A model generated the notes under the pieces. The model had not been told where the DNA came from. It was given only the letters and a program-made list of their open reading frames with translations, and searched no databases. Both the position numbers and the translations under genes were made by a program. A DNA stretch of 50,170 bases from Desulfuromonas sp. CSMB_57 (lineage in GTDB: Bacteria; Desulfobacterota; Desulfuromonadia; Desulfuromonadales; Syntrophotaleaceae), in contig NZ_JAFCIY020000008.1 in assembly GCF_020194955.2 (NCBI RefSeq), positions 1 through 50,170 of the forward strand. Reading direction: 5' to 3'. Shown one piece after another: positions 8,865 to 16,665 of the stretch (the first letter of the stretch is position 1; every line of letters begins with the position of its first letter).

Positions 8865-10721
8865 TTGCGCGTCGCGAAGCTGACCCTGGTCTCCATCCAT
8901 CTCGAACCGTCCCCCCGCGCCGTGCCCCTGGCCGCCGGCCTGCTGAGCGCCGTGTTGAGGGAAGCCCATCCGGGCCGCATCGAAACCCGCCTGGTGGACG
9001 GTTTTCTGCAGCAGTCGGAGGGTGAACTGGTGGCGGCCATCCTGGCCGAGGAGCCCGATTGGGTGGGGTTTTCCATGTATGTCTGGAACCGCCACCGCAT
9101 GCAGGCCGTGGCCCGGCGGCTGAAACGGCAGCGACCGGAGCTGATCCTGTTTGCCGGCGGCCCGGAGCCGACGGCGGCGCCGGACGGCCTGGTGGCTCCG
9201 GACGGGCTCGATTTCATCCTGCCGGGGGAAGGGGAGCGGGTCATCGCCGAGGCCCTGGGCATCCTGCTGGAGGGCGGCGCGCCGGCGACCATCGCCGGGC
9301 GCATCACGCCCGGTCCGATTCCGGATCTGAGCGGGCTGCCGTCGCCCTACCTGGACGGCAGCCTGCCGCCGGAGCAGCTGCCCGGCATCGTCTGGGAACT
9401 GTCCCGCGGCTGCCCCTTCCGGTGCGATTTCTGCTATGAATCGCGCGGCAGTCGGGGCGTGCGGCGCTTTCCCCGCCAACGCCTGGAGGCGGAACTGCGC
9501 CGCTTCGTATCCGCCGGCATCGAGGAGATTTTCGTCCTCGATCCGACCTTCAACTTTGAGCCGGAACAGGCCAAGGAGCTGCTGCGCCTGTTCCGGGATC
9601 TGGCGCCCGGCATCCGCTTCAGCATCGAAATTCGCGCCGAGTATGTGGACCGGGACATGGCGGAGCTGTTCGCGGCCGTCCACTGCTCCCTGCAGATTGG
9701 CCTGCAGAGCGCCGATCCGGCGGTTTTGGCCAACATCCACCGCAGCCTCGACCGGGAGGATTTCGAAAACCGCCTCCTGCTGCTGCACGAGGCCGGCGTC
9801 AGCTACGGCCTGGACCTGATTTACGGCCTGCCCGGCGACACCCTGGGCGGGTTTCTGGACAGCCTGGATTTCGCCCTGGCGCTGCTGCCCAACCATCTGG
9901 ATATTTTCCCTCTGGCGGTTCTGCCGGGGACCCGGCTGGCGGAAACGGCAGCCGGCTTCGGTCTGGAATACGAGCCCCAACAGCCTTATCGGCTGCTCGC
10001 CTCGCCGACCTTCAGCGCCGCCGACCTGGCCGAGGCCGACCGGCTGGCCCGGGCCTGCGACCTGTTCTACAACCGGGGCCGCGCCGTGCCCTGGTTCGGG
10101 CTGGTGCTGGAGAACCTGGCCGTGGCGCCGTCCGTCCTGCTGCGTCGCCTGGCGGACTGGCTGGATGCCGCCGGCGCCTGGGCGGACACGGACCTGACGG
10201 CCCTGCAGCAGCGGTTCGTCAGCGACCGGTTCCTGGCCGAGGAACGCCCCGCCGTGGCTGCCGTGGCCGCCGATGTCATCGCTTATTTCGGCCACTCCGC
10301 CGCCCTGCTCAGCGGCGATTGCGGTTTGGATGGGGAGCCGCCGGCGCCGAGCGGCCTGCGCCTCCATCCCGACAGCCGCTGGGTGGACTTCAACCATGAC
10401 CCTTCGCTGTTGTTGGAGAACCTCGAAATCGGCGTCACGGATTTCCAGATTCTGACCTGCCTGCTGCCGCCGGAGCCCTGCCGGGCCCTGCTGTACCTGT
10501 GCCGGGGCGAGGTGTCCCTGGGGGTGTTCGCCGACGAGGAAAGGGAACTGCTGGAAGCCATCGCCGAAGGGCGCTGCCAGGGGGCGCCGACGGGGCCGCT
10601 GGGCGAGTTTTTCGAGGCCGCGGTCGCGGAAGGGATTATTGATGATAACTATTCAGCATCGTGGAGCAGGGGCTCGCGCCGCCCACCCCGAGGGCCGCAT
10701 GAACCCATCCCTGGGGCTTGA
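8865..10721 (+). CDS. B12-binding-domain radical SAM protein (DUF4080-like)
   Basis: This 618-aa protein has an N-terminal cobalamin-binding Rossmann-like region (about 1-150, with VGFSMYVWNRHRM and LFAGGPEPTAAPDG) and a radical SAM core. The core carries the [4Fe-4S] motif CPFRCDFC (C183, C187, C190). The C-terminal region resembles DUF4080 proteins. The reaction is unknown; relatives are often methyltransferases. The start is TTG 8865, immediately after the recQ stop. The last 25 or so residues (from SASWSRGS) are translated from a dispersed palindromic repeat that begins at 10646, so the natural C-terminus has been replaced or extended. The catalytic core is unaffected. Confidence 0.85.
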   Translation: MRVAKLTLVSIHLEPSPRAVPLAAGLLSAVLREAHPGRIETRLVDGFLQQSEGELVAAILAEEPDWVGFSMYVWNRHRMQAVARRLKRQRPELILFAGGPEPTAAPDGLVAPDGLDFILPGEGERVIAEALGILLEGGAPATIAGRITPGPIPDLSGLPSPYLDGSLPPEQLPGIVWELSRGCPFRCDFCYESRGSRGVRRFPRQRLEAELRRFVSAGIEEIFVLDPTFNFEPEQAKELLRLFRDLAPGIRFSIEIRAEYVDRDMAELFAAVHCSLQIGLQSADPAVLANIHRSLDREDFENRLLLLHEAGVSYGLDLIYGLPGDTLGGFLDSLDFALALLPNHLDIFPLAVLPGTRLAETAAGFGLEYEPQQPYRLLASPTFSAADLAEADRLARACDLFYNRGRAVPWFGLVLENLAVAPSVLLRRLADWLDAAGAWADTDLTALQQRFVSDRFLAEERPAVAAVAADVIAYFGHSAALLSGDCGLDGEPPAPSGLRLHPDSRWVDFNHDPSLLLENLEIGVTDFQILTCLLPPEPCRALLYLCRGEVSLGVFADEERELLEAIAEGRCQGAPTGPLGEFFEAAVAEGIIDDNYSASWSRGSRRPPRGPHEPIPGA

Positions 10722-10786
10722 CGGTTGCCATCCGGGCGCCAGACACCCTCGGGGAGGGCGCCCCGAGCCCCGGTGCTGAATGGTTA
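10646..10786. repeat. Palindromic intergenic repeat, copy A
   Basis: This 141-bp element has terminal inverted repeats TAACTATTCAGCATCG (10646-10661) and CGGTGCTGAATGGTTA (10771-10786), 14 of 16 bases paired. The inner arms CCCACCCCGAGGG (10682-10694) and CCCTCGGGGAGGG (10746-10758) also pair. The central part, from about CCGCATGAACCCATCC to GGGCGCCAGACA, is nearly identical in copies B and C. It overlaps the end of the radical SAM gene. It resembles a MITE or REP-type element with no coding capacity. Confidence 0.85.
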
Positions 10787-10925
10787 CTATTATTGTAGAC
10801 TGAACGGGAGGATCAAAGGCTGCCGCCGGGATGATGGTGCATCATGGCCGGGGCGGCAGGCCGGCGCGGCCAATGGGTGGCCGGACGGTGCTGTGTATTG
10901 GGGAAGACGGGGAAAGGAGCGAGGT

Positions 10926-11246
10926 ATGTTTGCAGTGGTGGTCAAGGTACAGATCAAACCTGAAAATCGAACCGAATTTCTGGAAGCCATGTTCGACGAT
11001 GCCCGCGGCTCGGTGGCCAACGAGCCCGACTGTCTGCAGTTCAACATCGTCCAGGATCAGAACGACATCAATCGGCTGTACCTGTATGAAGTCTACCGGG
11101 ATGCGCAGGCCTTCGAGACCCACAAGCAGACCCCCCATTTCACCCGCTGGCTGGAGACCACCGCCGACTGGCTGGCCCAGCCCCTGGAAATCGCCACCGG
11201 CAGCCACCTGTTCCCGGCGGATGCGGTCTGGCAGAAACAGGGCTAG
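10926..11246 (+). CDS. Antibiotic biosynthesis monooxygenase (ABM) domain protein
   Basis: This 106-aa single-domain protein has the ferredoxin-like ABM fold (FAVVVKVQIKPENRTEFLEA, then RLYLYEVYRDAQAFETHKQT and HFTRWLE). The YgiN/LsrG family includes quinol monooxygenases and isomerases that work as dimers without a cofactor; the substrate here cannot be deduced. ATG 10926 follows GGAGCGAGG at a suitable distance, and the in-frame upstream extension lies in repeat-derived DNA. It sits alone between two repeats. Its stop codon lies inside a long hairpin (11245-11303). Confidence 0.85.
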   Translation: MFAVVVKVQIKPENRTEFLEAMFDDARGSVANEPDCLQFNIVQDQNDINRLYLYEVYRDAQAFETHKQTPHFTRWLETTADWLAQPLEIATGSHLFPADAVWQKQG

Positions 11247-11303
11247 GAGGCTGTCGGACTATCCGAATTTGCAGCCAGCGCATGGATAGTCCGATAGCCT
11301 CCT
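11245..11303. repeat. Hairpin with 20-bp arms overlapping a stop codon
   Basis: Arms at 11245-11264 and 11284-11303 are complementary over 20 bases with a single G-T pair, separated by 19 bases. The arms begin AGGAGGCT and end with the GGACTATCC core. The left arm includes the last two bases of the monooxygenase stop codon. The shape suggests a REP-like palindrome that could stabilise the mRNA 3' end. It lacks a T tract. Confidence 0.75.
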
Positions 11304-11330
11304 GAGTTCCGAATTGTCACGGATTTGACG

Positions 11331-11366
11331 AAAAAAGGGCCGTACCCAGGGGGTGCGGCCCTTTTT
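11331..11366. terminator. Bidirectional intrinsic terminator
   Basis: AAAAAGGGCCGTACCC and GGGTGCGGCCCTTTTT form a 16-bp stem with one G-T pair and a 3-base loop, with A and T tracts on the two sides. It can end the monooxygenase transcript (plus strand) and the lytic transglycosylase transcript (minus strand). Confidence 0.88.
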
Positions 11367-11404
11367 CGATGTGCCTTAACGGTTCAACGCAGCGGGCCGG
11401 ACCC

Positions 11405-11426
11405 CTGCGCCACCGATGCTGAACAG
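11405..11426 (-). repeat. Solo end of the palindromic repeat family
   Basis: Read on the minus strand this is CTGTTCAGCATCGGTGGCGC, the left tip of copies A and B, with nothing of the central part. It is a decayed or partial copy just beyond the 3' end of the lytic transglycosylase gene. Confidence 0.55.
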
Positions 11427-11442
11427 GTGCGATGGACCTGCT

Positions 11443-12168
11443 TCAGGCGCTCTTGACCCGGACCAGGTAATCCCGGGTTTCCCGGGGCAGGCGCTCCATG
11501 CCGTGGCGGTCGACGTTGCCCATGCCCCAGTTGTAGGCCGCCAGGGAACGATCCAGGTCGCCTTGGTAGCGGTCTAGCAGTTGGCGCAGGTAGCGGGTGC
11601 CGGCCATGACGTTCTGCTCCGGGTCGAAGGGGTTGCTCACCCCGAGATCCCGCGCGGTGCCGGGCATGAGCTGCATCAGGCCCTGGGCGCCGGCGGGGGA
11701 CACGGCGCGCGGATTGAAGGCGCTCTCGGTACGGATCACGGAGCGGATCAGGCCTTCCTCGACGCCGTGGGCGCGGGCTGCGCGGCTGATGATGGCATCC
11801 AGATCGGCGGGGGCGTCGGCCCGGGTCGGTCCTGAAGCCGCGGAAACGTTGCGCTCCGCATCGGCCCCGTCGCGGCCGCCAATGTCAAAGTTCTGACCGG
11901 TGGGGGCCAGGGAGGGCAGGTCGGGCAGCGCGAAGCCGGCATCTTCCTGCTCGCTCTCGGCGGTCATGGCAAACAGTTTGCGGGCCACCTCGAGTTGCCG
12001 CAACTGCACCTGGAGCCCGGCCAGACGGGCGGCGCGGGCCTGTTCTTCCACGGGCTGTTCCGCCTGGTCGAGGTGGTCGGCAAAGGCGGGGGCGGACCCC
12101 GCCCTGGCCGGGGCCGAGGCGGCGCTCGGCCGGATGGTGTGGGCCGGGCCGCTGATCTTGATGCTCAT
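11443..12168 (-). CDS. Lytic transglycosylase, SLT domain
   Basis: This 241-aa protein cleaves the MurNAc-GlcNAc bond of peptidoglycan. The SLT domain occupies about residues 125-238, with catalytic Glu148 (IRTESAFNP), GAQGLMQLMP and AAYNWGMGNV, matching the Slt70 C-terminal family. The first 120 residues are low-complexity, Ala- and Gln-rich with a possible coiled coil at 35-68, and show no hydrophobic signal peptide. Export would therefore need a non-Sec route or a partner. ATG 12168 has GGAGG upstream. The gene is flanked by repeat elements on both sides and ends toward the bidirectional terminator. Confidence 0.88.
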   Translation of the reverse strand: MSIKISGPAHTIRPSAASAPARAGSAPAFADHLDQAEQPVEEQARAARLAGLQVQLRQLEVARKLFAMTAESEQEDAGFALPDLPSLAPTGQNFDIGGRDGADAERNVSAASGPTRADAPADLDAIISRAARAHGVEEGLIRSVIRTESAFNPRAVSPAGAQGLMQLMPGTARDLGVSNPFDPEQNVMAGTRYLRQLLDRYQGDLDRSLAAYNWGMGNVDRHGMERLPRETRDYLVRVKSA

Positions 12169-12201
12169 CGGTGCCTCCGGAGCTCGAATGTTCTTCCTGC
12201 G

Positions 12202-12343
12202 AAACTATTCAGCATCGTAGAGCAGGGGCTCGCGCCGCCCACCCCGAGGACCGCATGAACCCATCCCTGGGGCTTGACGGTTGCCATCCGGGCGCCAGAC
12301 ACCCTCGGGGAGGGTGCCCCGATCCCCTGTGCTGAACAGTTAC
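12202..12343. repeat. Palindromic intergenic repeat, copy B
   Basis: This copy is almost identical to copy A at 10646-10786, including the tips (AAACTATTCAGCATCG and TGTGCTGAACAGTTAC) and the central block. It differs at one inner-stem base (GAGGA instead of GAGGG) and in the outer right arm (GATCCCC instead of GAGCCCC), both of which cost one pair. It lies between the lytic transglycosylase start and the metallophosphoesterase stop. Confidence 0.85.
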
Positions 12344-12376
12344 CTTCCCGCAAGGTTTTGCAGGGACCGTGCCGAA

Positions 12377-13501
12377 CTATTCACCGGCCGCCGGCCGGAT
12401 TTCGATCAGGGTGATTTCCGGCGGGGCGCCCAGGCGCATGGGCGGTCCCCAGCTGCCGGTGCCGCGACTGGTATAGAGCCAGCCGCCGCCGGCCAGGGGG
12501 TAGAGGCCGTTCTGCAGGGGGTAGACCAGGCGGGTGACGAGGTTGAAGGGGAAGATCTGGCCGCGATGGGTGTGGCCGGAGAGCTGCAGGTCGAAGCGAC
12601 CGGCGGCGGCCGCATCGATGTGCGGGCGATGCTTGAGCAGGACGATGAACCGCTCCCGGGGCAGCCCGGCGAGGAGGGGGGCTTCTGCCTGGCCGGCGCC
12701 GCCGGCGGGATCGTCCACTCCGACCAGGATCAGGTCGGCGCCGACAGCGGCGGACTGGCCGCGCAGCACCGTAAAGCCGCTGGCTTCCAGGTAGGCCAGG
12801 GACGGCTTGAGTCCCGCATAGTATTCGTGGTTGCCGGTGACGGCAAACTTGCCCAGGGGCGGCTGGATCTCGTGCCAGAGGGAATGCAGACCGTCCAGAT
12901 GATCGAGCTGGGCATCCACCACGTCGCCGGTGGCCACCAGCACATCGGGCTGCAGTTCCCGAATGCGGCTGACCACGGGCGCCAGGGTCTCGTCGCGGTG
13001 GAGCAGGCCGAGATGCAGGTCGGAAACCTGGACGATGCGCAGGGGCGGGCGGCCCGGCGCAAGTTTGTCGGAAACCAGGACGACCCGTTCCAGGCGCAGG
13101 TCGGTGGCTTCGAAGAACCCGTACAGGGCGCCGCCGAGGGCCAGCAGCAGCACCACGGCGGCACAGACCGGGCCATGCACGCTCAACAGGGGCATTCCGG
13201 GCCGCACGGCCCGCAGGCCCAAAGCCAGCAGGTGCCAGGCGGCCACCACGCTCAGCAGGCTGAAGGCCAGGAAGATCAGACCCATCCAGCTATAGCCTAG
13301 CCAGGCCAGGCCCCGCGCCATGGCCGGATAGCCGTTGCGATCCAGCAGCCGTATCAGGATTGGGGCGAGGATCATGACGCCCATGCAGACCTTGACCAGG
13401 CCCGGCAGCAGGGCGTGGCCGGCCAGCAGGGGCTGAATACCCCAATAAACCAGGGCGTGCATGGCGGTGTAGAGGATCAAAAACGTCAGCACGAACAACA
13501 T
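12377..13501 (-). CDS. Membrane-anchored metallophosphoesterase
   Basis: This 374-aa protein has an N-terminal membrane region of about four hydrophobic segments (residues 1-130) followed by a calcineurin-like phosphoesterase domain. All metal-binding motifs are visible: DLHLG, GDVVDA, GNHEYY and GHTHRGQ. It resembles the YkuE/YaeI group of membrane-associated phosphodiesterases; the substrate is not predictable. ATG 13501 follows AAGGGGGA. The CBS protein gene lies 41 bases upstream on the same strand, so the two may be co-transcribed. Confidence 0.9.
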   Translation of the reverse strand: MLFVLTFLILYTAMHALVYWGIQPLLAGHALLPGLVKVCMGVMILAPILIRLLDRNGYPAMARGLAWLGYSWMGLIFLAFSLLSVVAAWHLLALGLRAVRPGMPLLSVHGPVCAAVVLLLALGGALYGFFEATDLRLERVVLVSDKLAPGRPPLRIVQVSDLHLGLLHRDETLAPVVSRIRELQPDVLVATGDVVDAQLDHLDGLHSLWHEIQPPLGKFAVTGNHEYYAGLKPSLAYLEASGFTVLRGQSAAVGADLILVGVDDPAGGAGQAEAPLLAGLPRERFIVLLKHRPHIDAAAAGRFDLQLSGHTHRGQIFPFNLVTRLVYPLQNGLYPLAGGGWLYTSRGTGSWGPPMRLGAPPEITLIEIRPAAGE

Positions 13502-13542
13502 GGTCCCCCCTTGCTTCCGGCGGTTTGGCCCCGCTCTCCGTT

Positions 13543-13965
13543 TCAGAGGGCTTCGAGGCCGGATACGAAGGCTTTGAACAGGTCTTTCCAGCTTAGAATG
13601 CCGGCCACGGTGCCGTCAACCGTCACCACCGGCAGGCAGGATACGCGGTTTTGCACCAGCAGCCGCGCGGCATCCTCGATGGAGGTCTCCGGGGTGACGG
13701 TGACCAGGGCGCGGGTCATGATCTGGTGGGCCTTGCGGTTCATGAGGGCCAGGTCGCGGGCCTGTTCGTTGACCGTATTCAGAAACGGGCTGCTGGCCTT
13801 GAGCAGGTCCCGGTCCGAGATGATCCCGCACAATTGTTTGCCTTCCACCACCAGCAGATGATGAAACCGGGCATTCTCGAAGATTTCGGCGATGATGCGC
13901 AGGGAGTCGTCCATATGGACGGTTGCCACCCGCGTCGTCATGATGGTTGCAATGGTTGGAGGCAT
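13543..13965 (-). CDS. CBS-domain-pair protein
   Basis: This 140-aa protein consists of two tandem CBS motifs (about 8-60 and 82-136; MTTRVATVHMDDSL and MTRALVTVTPETS are the two typical starts). CBS pairs bind adenine nucleotides and regulate partner proteins. No other domain is present, so it is a stand-alone sensor of unknown target. ATG 13965 is preceded by GGAAGGAAAG. The partner may be the metallophosphoesterase encoded just downstream, but this is only positional evidence. Confidence 0.9.
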   Translation of the reverse strand: MPPTIATIMTTRVATVHMDDSLRIIAEIFENARFHHLLVVEGKQLCGIISDRDLLKASSPFLNTVNEQARDLALMNRKAHQIMTRALVTVTPETSIEDAARLLVQNRVSCLPVVTVDGTVAGILSWKDLFKAFVSGLEAL

Positions 13966-13990
13966 GTGCTTTCCTTCCTTTGCGGAGAGT

Positions 13991-14062
13991 CACTATTCAA
14001 CATCGGTGGAGCAGGCGCCCCGAGACCCTGCGATGAGCAGTGGCTGCGAATGAACGGTTGCC
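13991..14062. repeat. Internally deleted copy of the palindromic repeat
   Basis: The left tip (CACTATTCAACATCGGTGGAG) is followed directly by material like the right half (GCGCCCCGAGACCCTG), then AATGAACGGTTGCC. The conserved centre is missing. It separates the divergent CBS protein and cardiolipin synthase genes. Confidence 0.6.
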
Positions 14063-14122
14063 GGCGTCGTCCCCGGGCAGGAATGCAAGGCATGTTCCGG
14101 ATTTTCCGGAGTTGGAGGTGGA

Positions 14123-15559
14123 ATGCTGTCTGAACTGTTGCAGATAGTGCTGCGGGTAGTGCTGGTCCTGGTCGGGCTGCTGTCGGCCCTGCATGCCCTG
14201 CTCAACAAACGGGATCCGCGCTCCGGGCTGGGCTGGATCGTGACCATCCTGGCCCTGCCCGGTTTCGGAGCCCTGCTGTACTGGCTGCTGGGGGTCAACC
14301 GCATCCGTTCCACCGGCCGCGGCTGGCAGGAGCGCGGTCTCGGTCTGACCTGGCGCAATGCGCCGGTGTGCTCCTGGTCGGCCGAATTGGCGGCCACGGA
14401 TCTGCCCTTTCGCCGTCACGGCTTTGCCAGTCACCTGGCCCTGGCCGATGCCGTGACGCGCCGACCGCTGGTGGGCGGCAACCGGGTGCGGCCCCTGATC
14501 AACGGCGAAGAGGCCTATCCCCCCATGCTGGCGGCCATCGAGGCGGCCCGGCACAGCGTTTACCTCTCGACCTATATTTTCGAAAGCAACGTCACCGGGC
14601 GGCGCTTCGTGCAGGCCCTGGCCGACGCCCGGCGTCGCGGCGTCGCGGTGCGGGTGCTGGTGGATGCCCTCGGCGCCCTCTATTCCTGGCCGCTCAGCCA
14701 TCGCCTGCTGCGCCGGGCCGGGGTGCCGACGGCGCGCTTCCTGCCCCTCAGCCTGAGCGGCCGGGGCGCCTATTTCAACCTGCGCAACCACCGCAAGCTG
14801 CTGGTGGTCGATGGCCGCCTCGGCTTCACCGGCGGCATGAACATCGGCGACCGGCATCTGCTCTCCGGCAGCAATCCGCGCCGGGCCCGGGATCTGCATT
14901 TTGAGTTGGCAGGGCCGGCGGTGGCCCAATTGCACGCTTCCTTCTGCGAGGACTGGCAGTTCACCACCGGCGAGGTATTGCCGGAACCGTTCGGGGCGGA
15001 GGCCGTCGGCAGCGCTTTCTGCCGGGGCGTCAGTGCCGGACCCAATGAGGATTTTGAAAAGCTGCACTGGCTGATCCTGGGCGCCCTGGCGGCGGCCCGC
15101 AACCAGGTACGCATCATGACCCCCTATTTCATCCCCGATCGCAGTCTGATTGCAGCCCTCAACACCGCAGCTTTGCGCGGCGTCAATATTGAACTGTTGC
15201 TGCCGGGCTGCAACAACCTGCCCTACGTGGCCTGGGCGAGCCGGGCCTACTTCTGGGAACTGCTCCAGTACGGGGTGCGCATCGGCCTGCAGCCGGCGCC
15301 CTTCGATCACAGCAAGCTGCTGCTGGTCGACGAGGAGTACGTCATGGTCGGTTCGGCCAATCTCGACCCGCGCAGCCTGCGGCTCAATTTCGAATTCAAC
15401 CTGGAAATCTATGATGCCGAACTGAACCGGAGTTTGAGCCTGCATTTCGACCGCTGTCAGCAGGCGGCGCATCCGGTCACCCTGGCGGAGGTGGACGGCC
15501 GGCCGTTGCCCGAGCGGTTGCGGGATTCCTTTGCCAAGCTGTTTTCGCCCTTTTTGTGA
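14123..15559 (+). CDS. cls: Cardiolipin synthase (phospholipase D superfamily)
   Basis: This 478-aa enzyme condenses two phosphatidylglycerol molecules to cardiolipin at the inner membrane. Two N-terminal membrane segments (about 5-25 and 34-56) come first. Two HKD motifs follow: H223-R-K-L-L-V-V-D with GGMNIGDRH, and H396-S-K-L-L-L-V-D with GSANLDPRS. Length and layout match bacterial ClsA-type enzymes. ATG 14123 has GGAGGTGG upstream. Transcribed alone, divergent from the CBS gene. Confidence 0.94.
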   Translation: MLSELLQIVLRVVLVLVGLLSALHALLNKRDPRSGLGWIVTILALPGFGALLYWLLGVNRIRSTGRGWQERGLGLTWRNAPVCSWSAELAATDLPFRRHGFASHLALADAVTRRPLVGGNRVRPLINGEEAYPPMLAAIEAARHSVYLSTYIFESNVTGRRFVQALADARRRGVAVRVLVDALGALYSWPLSHRLLRRAGVPTARFLPLSLSGRGAYFNLRNHRKLLVVDGRLGFTGGMNIGDRHLLSGSNPRRARDLHFELAGPAVAQLHASFCEDWQFTTGEVLPEPFGAEAVGSAFCRGVSAGPNEDFEKLHWLILGALAAARNQVRIMTPYFIPDRSLIAALNTAALRGVNIELLLPGCNNLPYVAWASRAYFWELLQYGVRIGLQPAPFDHSKLLLVDEEYVMVGSANLDPRSLRLNFEFNLEIYDAELNRSLSLHFDRCQQAAHPVTLAEVDGRPLPERLRDSFAKLFSPFL

Positions 15560-15569
15560 GCCGGCGGGT

Positions 15570-16184
15570 TCAGTCGCGCAACAGGGCGATGCGCAGACCG
15601 AGGGCCACCATCAGGCTGCCGAACAGGCGTTCCAACAGCAGGTGGCCGCGGGCCAGGGCCCGGCGCACCAGGCCGTTCTGAACCAGCAGCACGAACAGGG
15701 ACCAGCCCAGCAGGGAGGTCAGGACAATCACCAGGCCGAAGCCCCCTTTGCGCCAGAGGGAGTCGCTGGGCGCGATGAACTGGGTGAAGACGCTGAAGAT
15801 GTAGAGGGTCACCTTGGGGTTGAGCAGGTTGCAGAGAAACCCGTCCCGCAGCCCCTGGCGGCCGGTCCGGCCGGCGGCGGCCGACAGTGGGGACAGTTCC
15901 AGGCTGCCGCGGCAGCGCAGGGAGCGGATGCCGATATAGATCAGGTACAGGGCGCCGAGCAGGCGCAGGGCATGGTAGACGTAGTGGTTGCCGGTGAGCA
16001 GCCAGGCCAGGCCGGCCACGGACAGGGAGACATGGATCAGCAAACCGCCGACGATGCCCAGGACCGTGGCCAGTCCCGCCCGACGGCCGCCGGTGAGGCT
16101 GTTGCGAAGCAGCAGCAGCATGTCCGGACCCGGGCTGGCCATGGCCACCAGGGTGATGCCGGACAGAAGCAGATAGGTTTGCAT
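15570..16184 (-). CDS. LysE/RhtB-family amino-acid exporter
   Basis: This 204-aa inner-membrane protein has about six hydrophobic segments and the family signature near the N-terminus (MASPGPDMLLLLRNSLTGGRRAG). Members export lysine, threonine, homoserine or related amino acids; the substrate is not evident. GGAAGG precedes ATG 16184. The gene is convergent with cardiolipin synthase, with only ten bases between the stops. Confidence 0.92.
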   Translation of the reverse strand: MQTYLLLSGITLVAMASPGPDMLLLLRNSLTGGRRAGLATVLGIVGGLLIHVSLSVAGLAWLLTGNHYVYHALRLLGALYLIYIGIRSLRCRGSLELSPLSAAAGRTGRQGLRDGFLCNLLNPKVTLYIFSVFTQFIAPSDSLWRKGGFGLVIVLTSLLGWSLFVLLVQNGLVRRALARGHLLLERLFGSLMVALGLRIALLRD

Positions 16185-16241
16185 GGTTACCTTCCCGTTT
16201 GGAACGTGGCCTGTCTTGCAGCAGAGGTCGCGGGTGGGCCG

Positions 16242-16604
16242 TCAGTCCTTGTCGCCGGTGGGTGCCGGTTGCCAGGGCCAGCGGCCTTCGACTTCCAGAT
16301 GCAGGGTGAAGCTCATGAAAGAGCGGATCAGGATGATGAAGGCCAGGCTGGTGACGCCGGCCAAGTCACGGGCGACGACTACGGTACGGATAATGTCGCC
16401 GGCAATCAGGAACTCCAGGCCGAGAATGATGGAGCGGCCCAGGTTGCGGCGATAATAGCGGAAGGCATGGTTGCCCGGCTGGCGGCGGTGCTGCTGTAGC
16501 AGAAAGCGCCAGGTGGCGATGGCCAGCCCGATGAGGACCACCAGTACGCCGACGGCTTCGATGGCGTGAGCCGCGGTCTCGATGCTTTCGCGGAATGCGG
16601 TCAT
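16242..16604 (-). CDS. DUF1622 membrane protein
   Basis: This 120-aa protein has three hydrophobic helices (about 15-35, 55-75, 82-103). It contains the arrangement RRNLGRSIILGLEFLIAGDI followed by IILIRSFMSFTLHLEVEGRWPW, typical of DUF1622. Function is unknown. It precedes the LysE-type exporter on the same strand by 57 bases and may share its transcript. Confidence 0.85.
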   Translation of the reverse strand: MTAFRESIETAAHAIEAVGVLVVLIGLAIATWRFLLQQHRRQPGNHAFRYYRRNLGRSIILGLEFLIAGDIIRTVVVARDLAGVTSLAFIILIRSFMSFTLHLEVEGRWPWQPAPTGDKD

Positions 16605-16629
16605 GGCTTCCAGCCCCCTGTCGGTCCTA

Positions 16630-16662
16630 CCCGAGCCCCCACGCTGAATCTTGCCCGGTTAC
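16630..16662. repeat. Right-end fragment of the palindromic repeat
   Basis: CCCGAGCCCCCACGCTGAAT followed by CCCGGTTAC resembles the right end of copy A (CCCCGAGCCCCGGTGCTGAATGGTTAC) with a small insertion. It lies between the DUF1622 and CAP genes. Confidence 0.45.
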
Positions 16663-16665
16663 AAA

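Noticed and set aside
7059-10397. 1112-aa open frame on the minus strand
   Set aside because: It lies entirely opposite recQ and the radical SAM gene, is Gln/Gly/Arg-rich and low-complexity, and shows no domain. It is a shadow of G+C-rich coding on the other strand.
12281-13300. 339-aa plus-strand frame starting in repeat copy B
   Set aside because: It is antisense to the metallophosphoesterase, whose five metal motifs are intact. Its start lies in a non-coding repeat.
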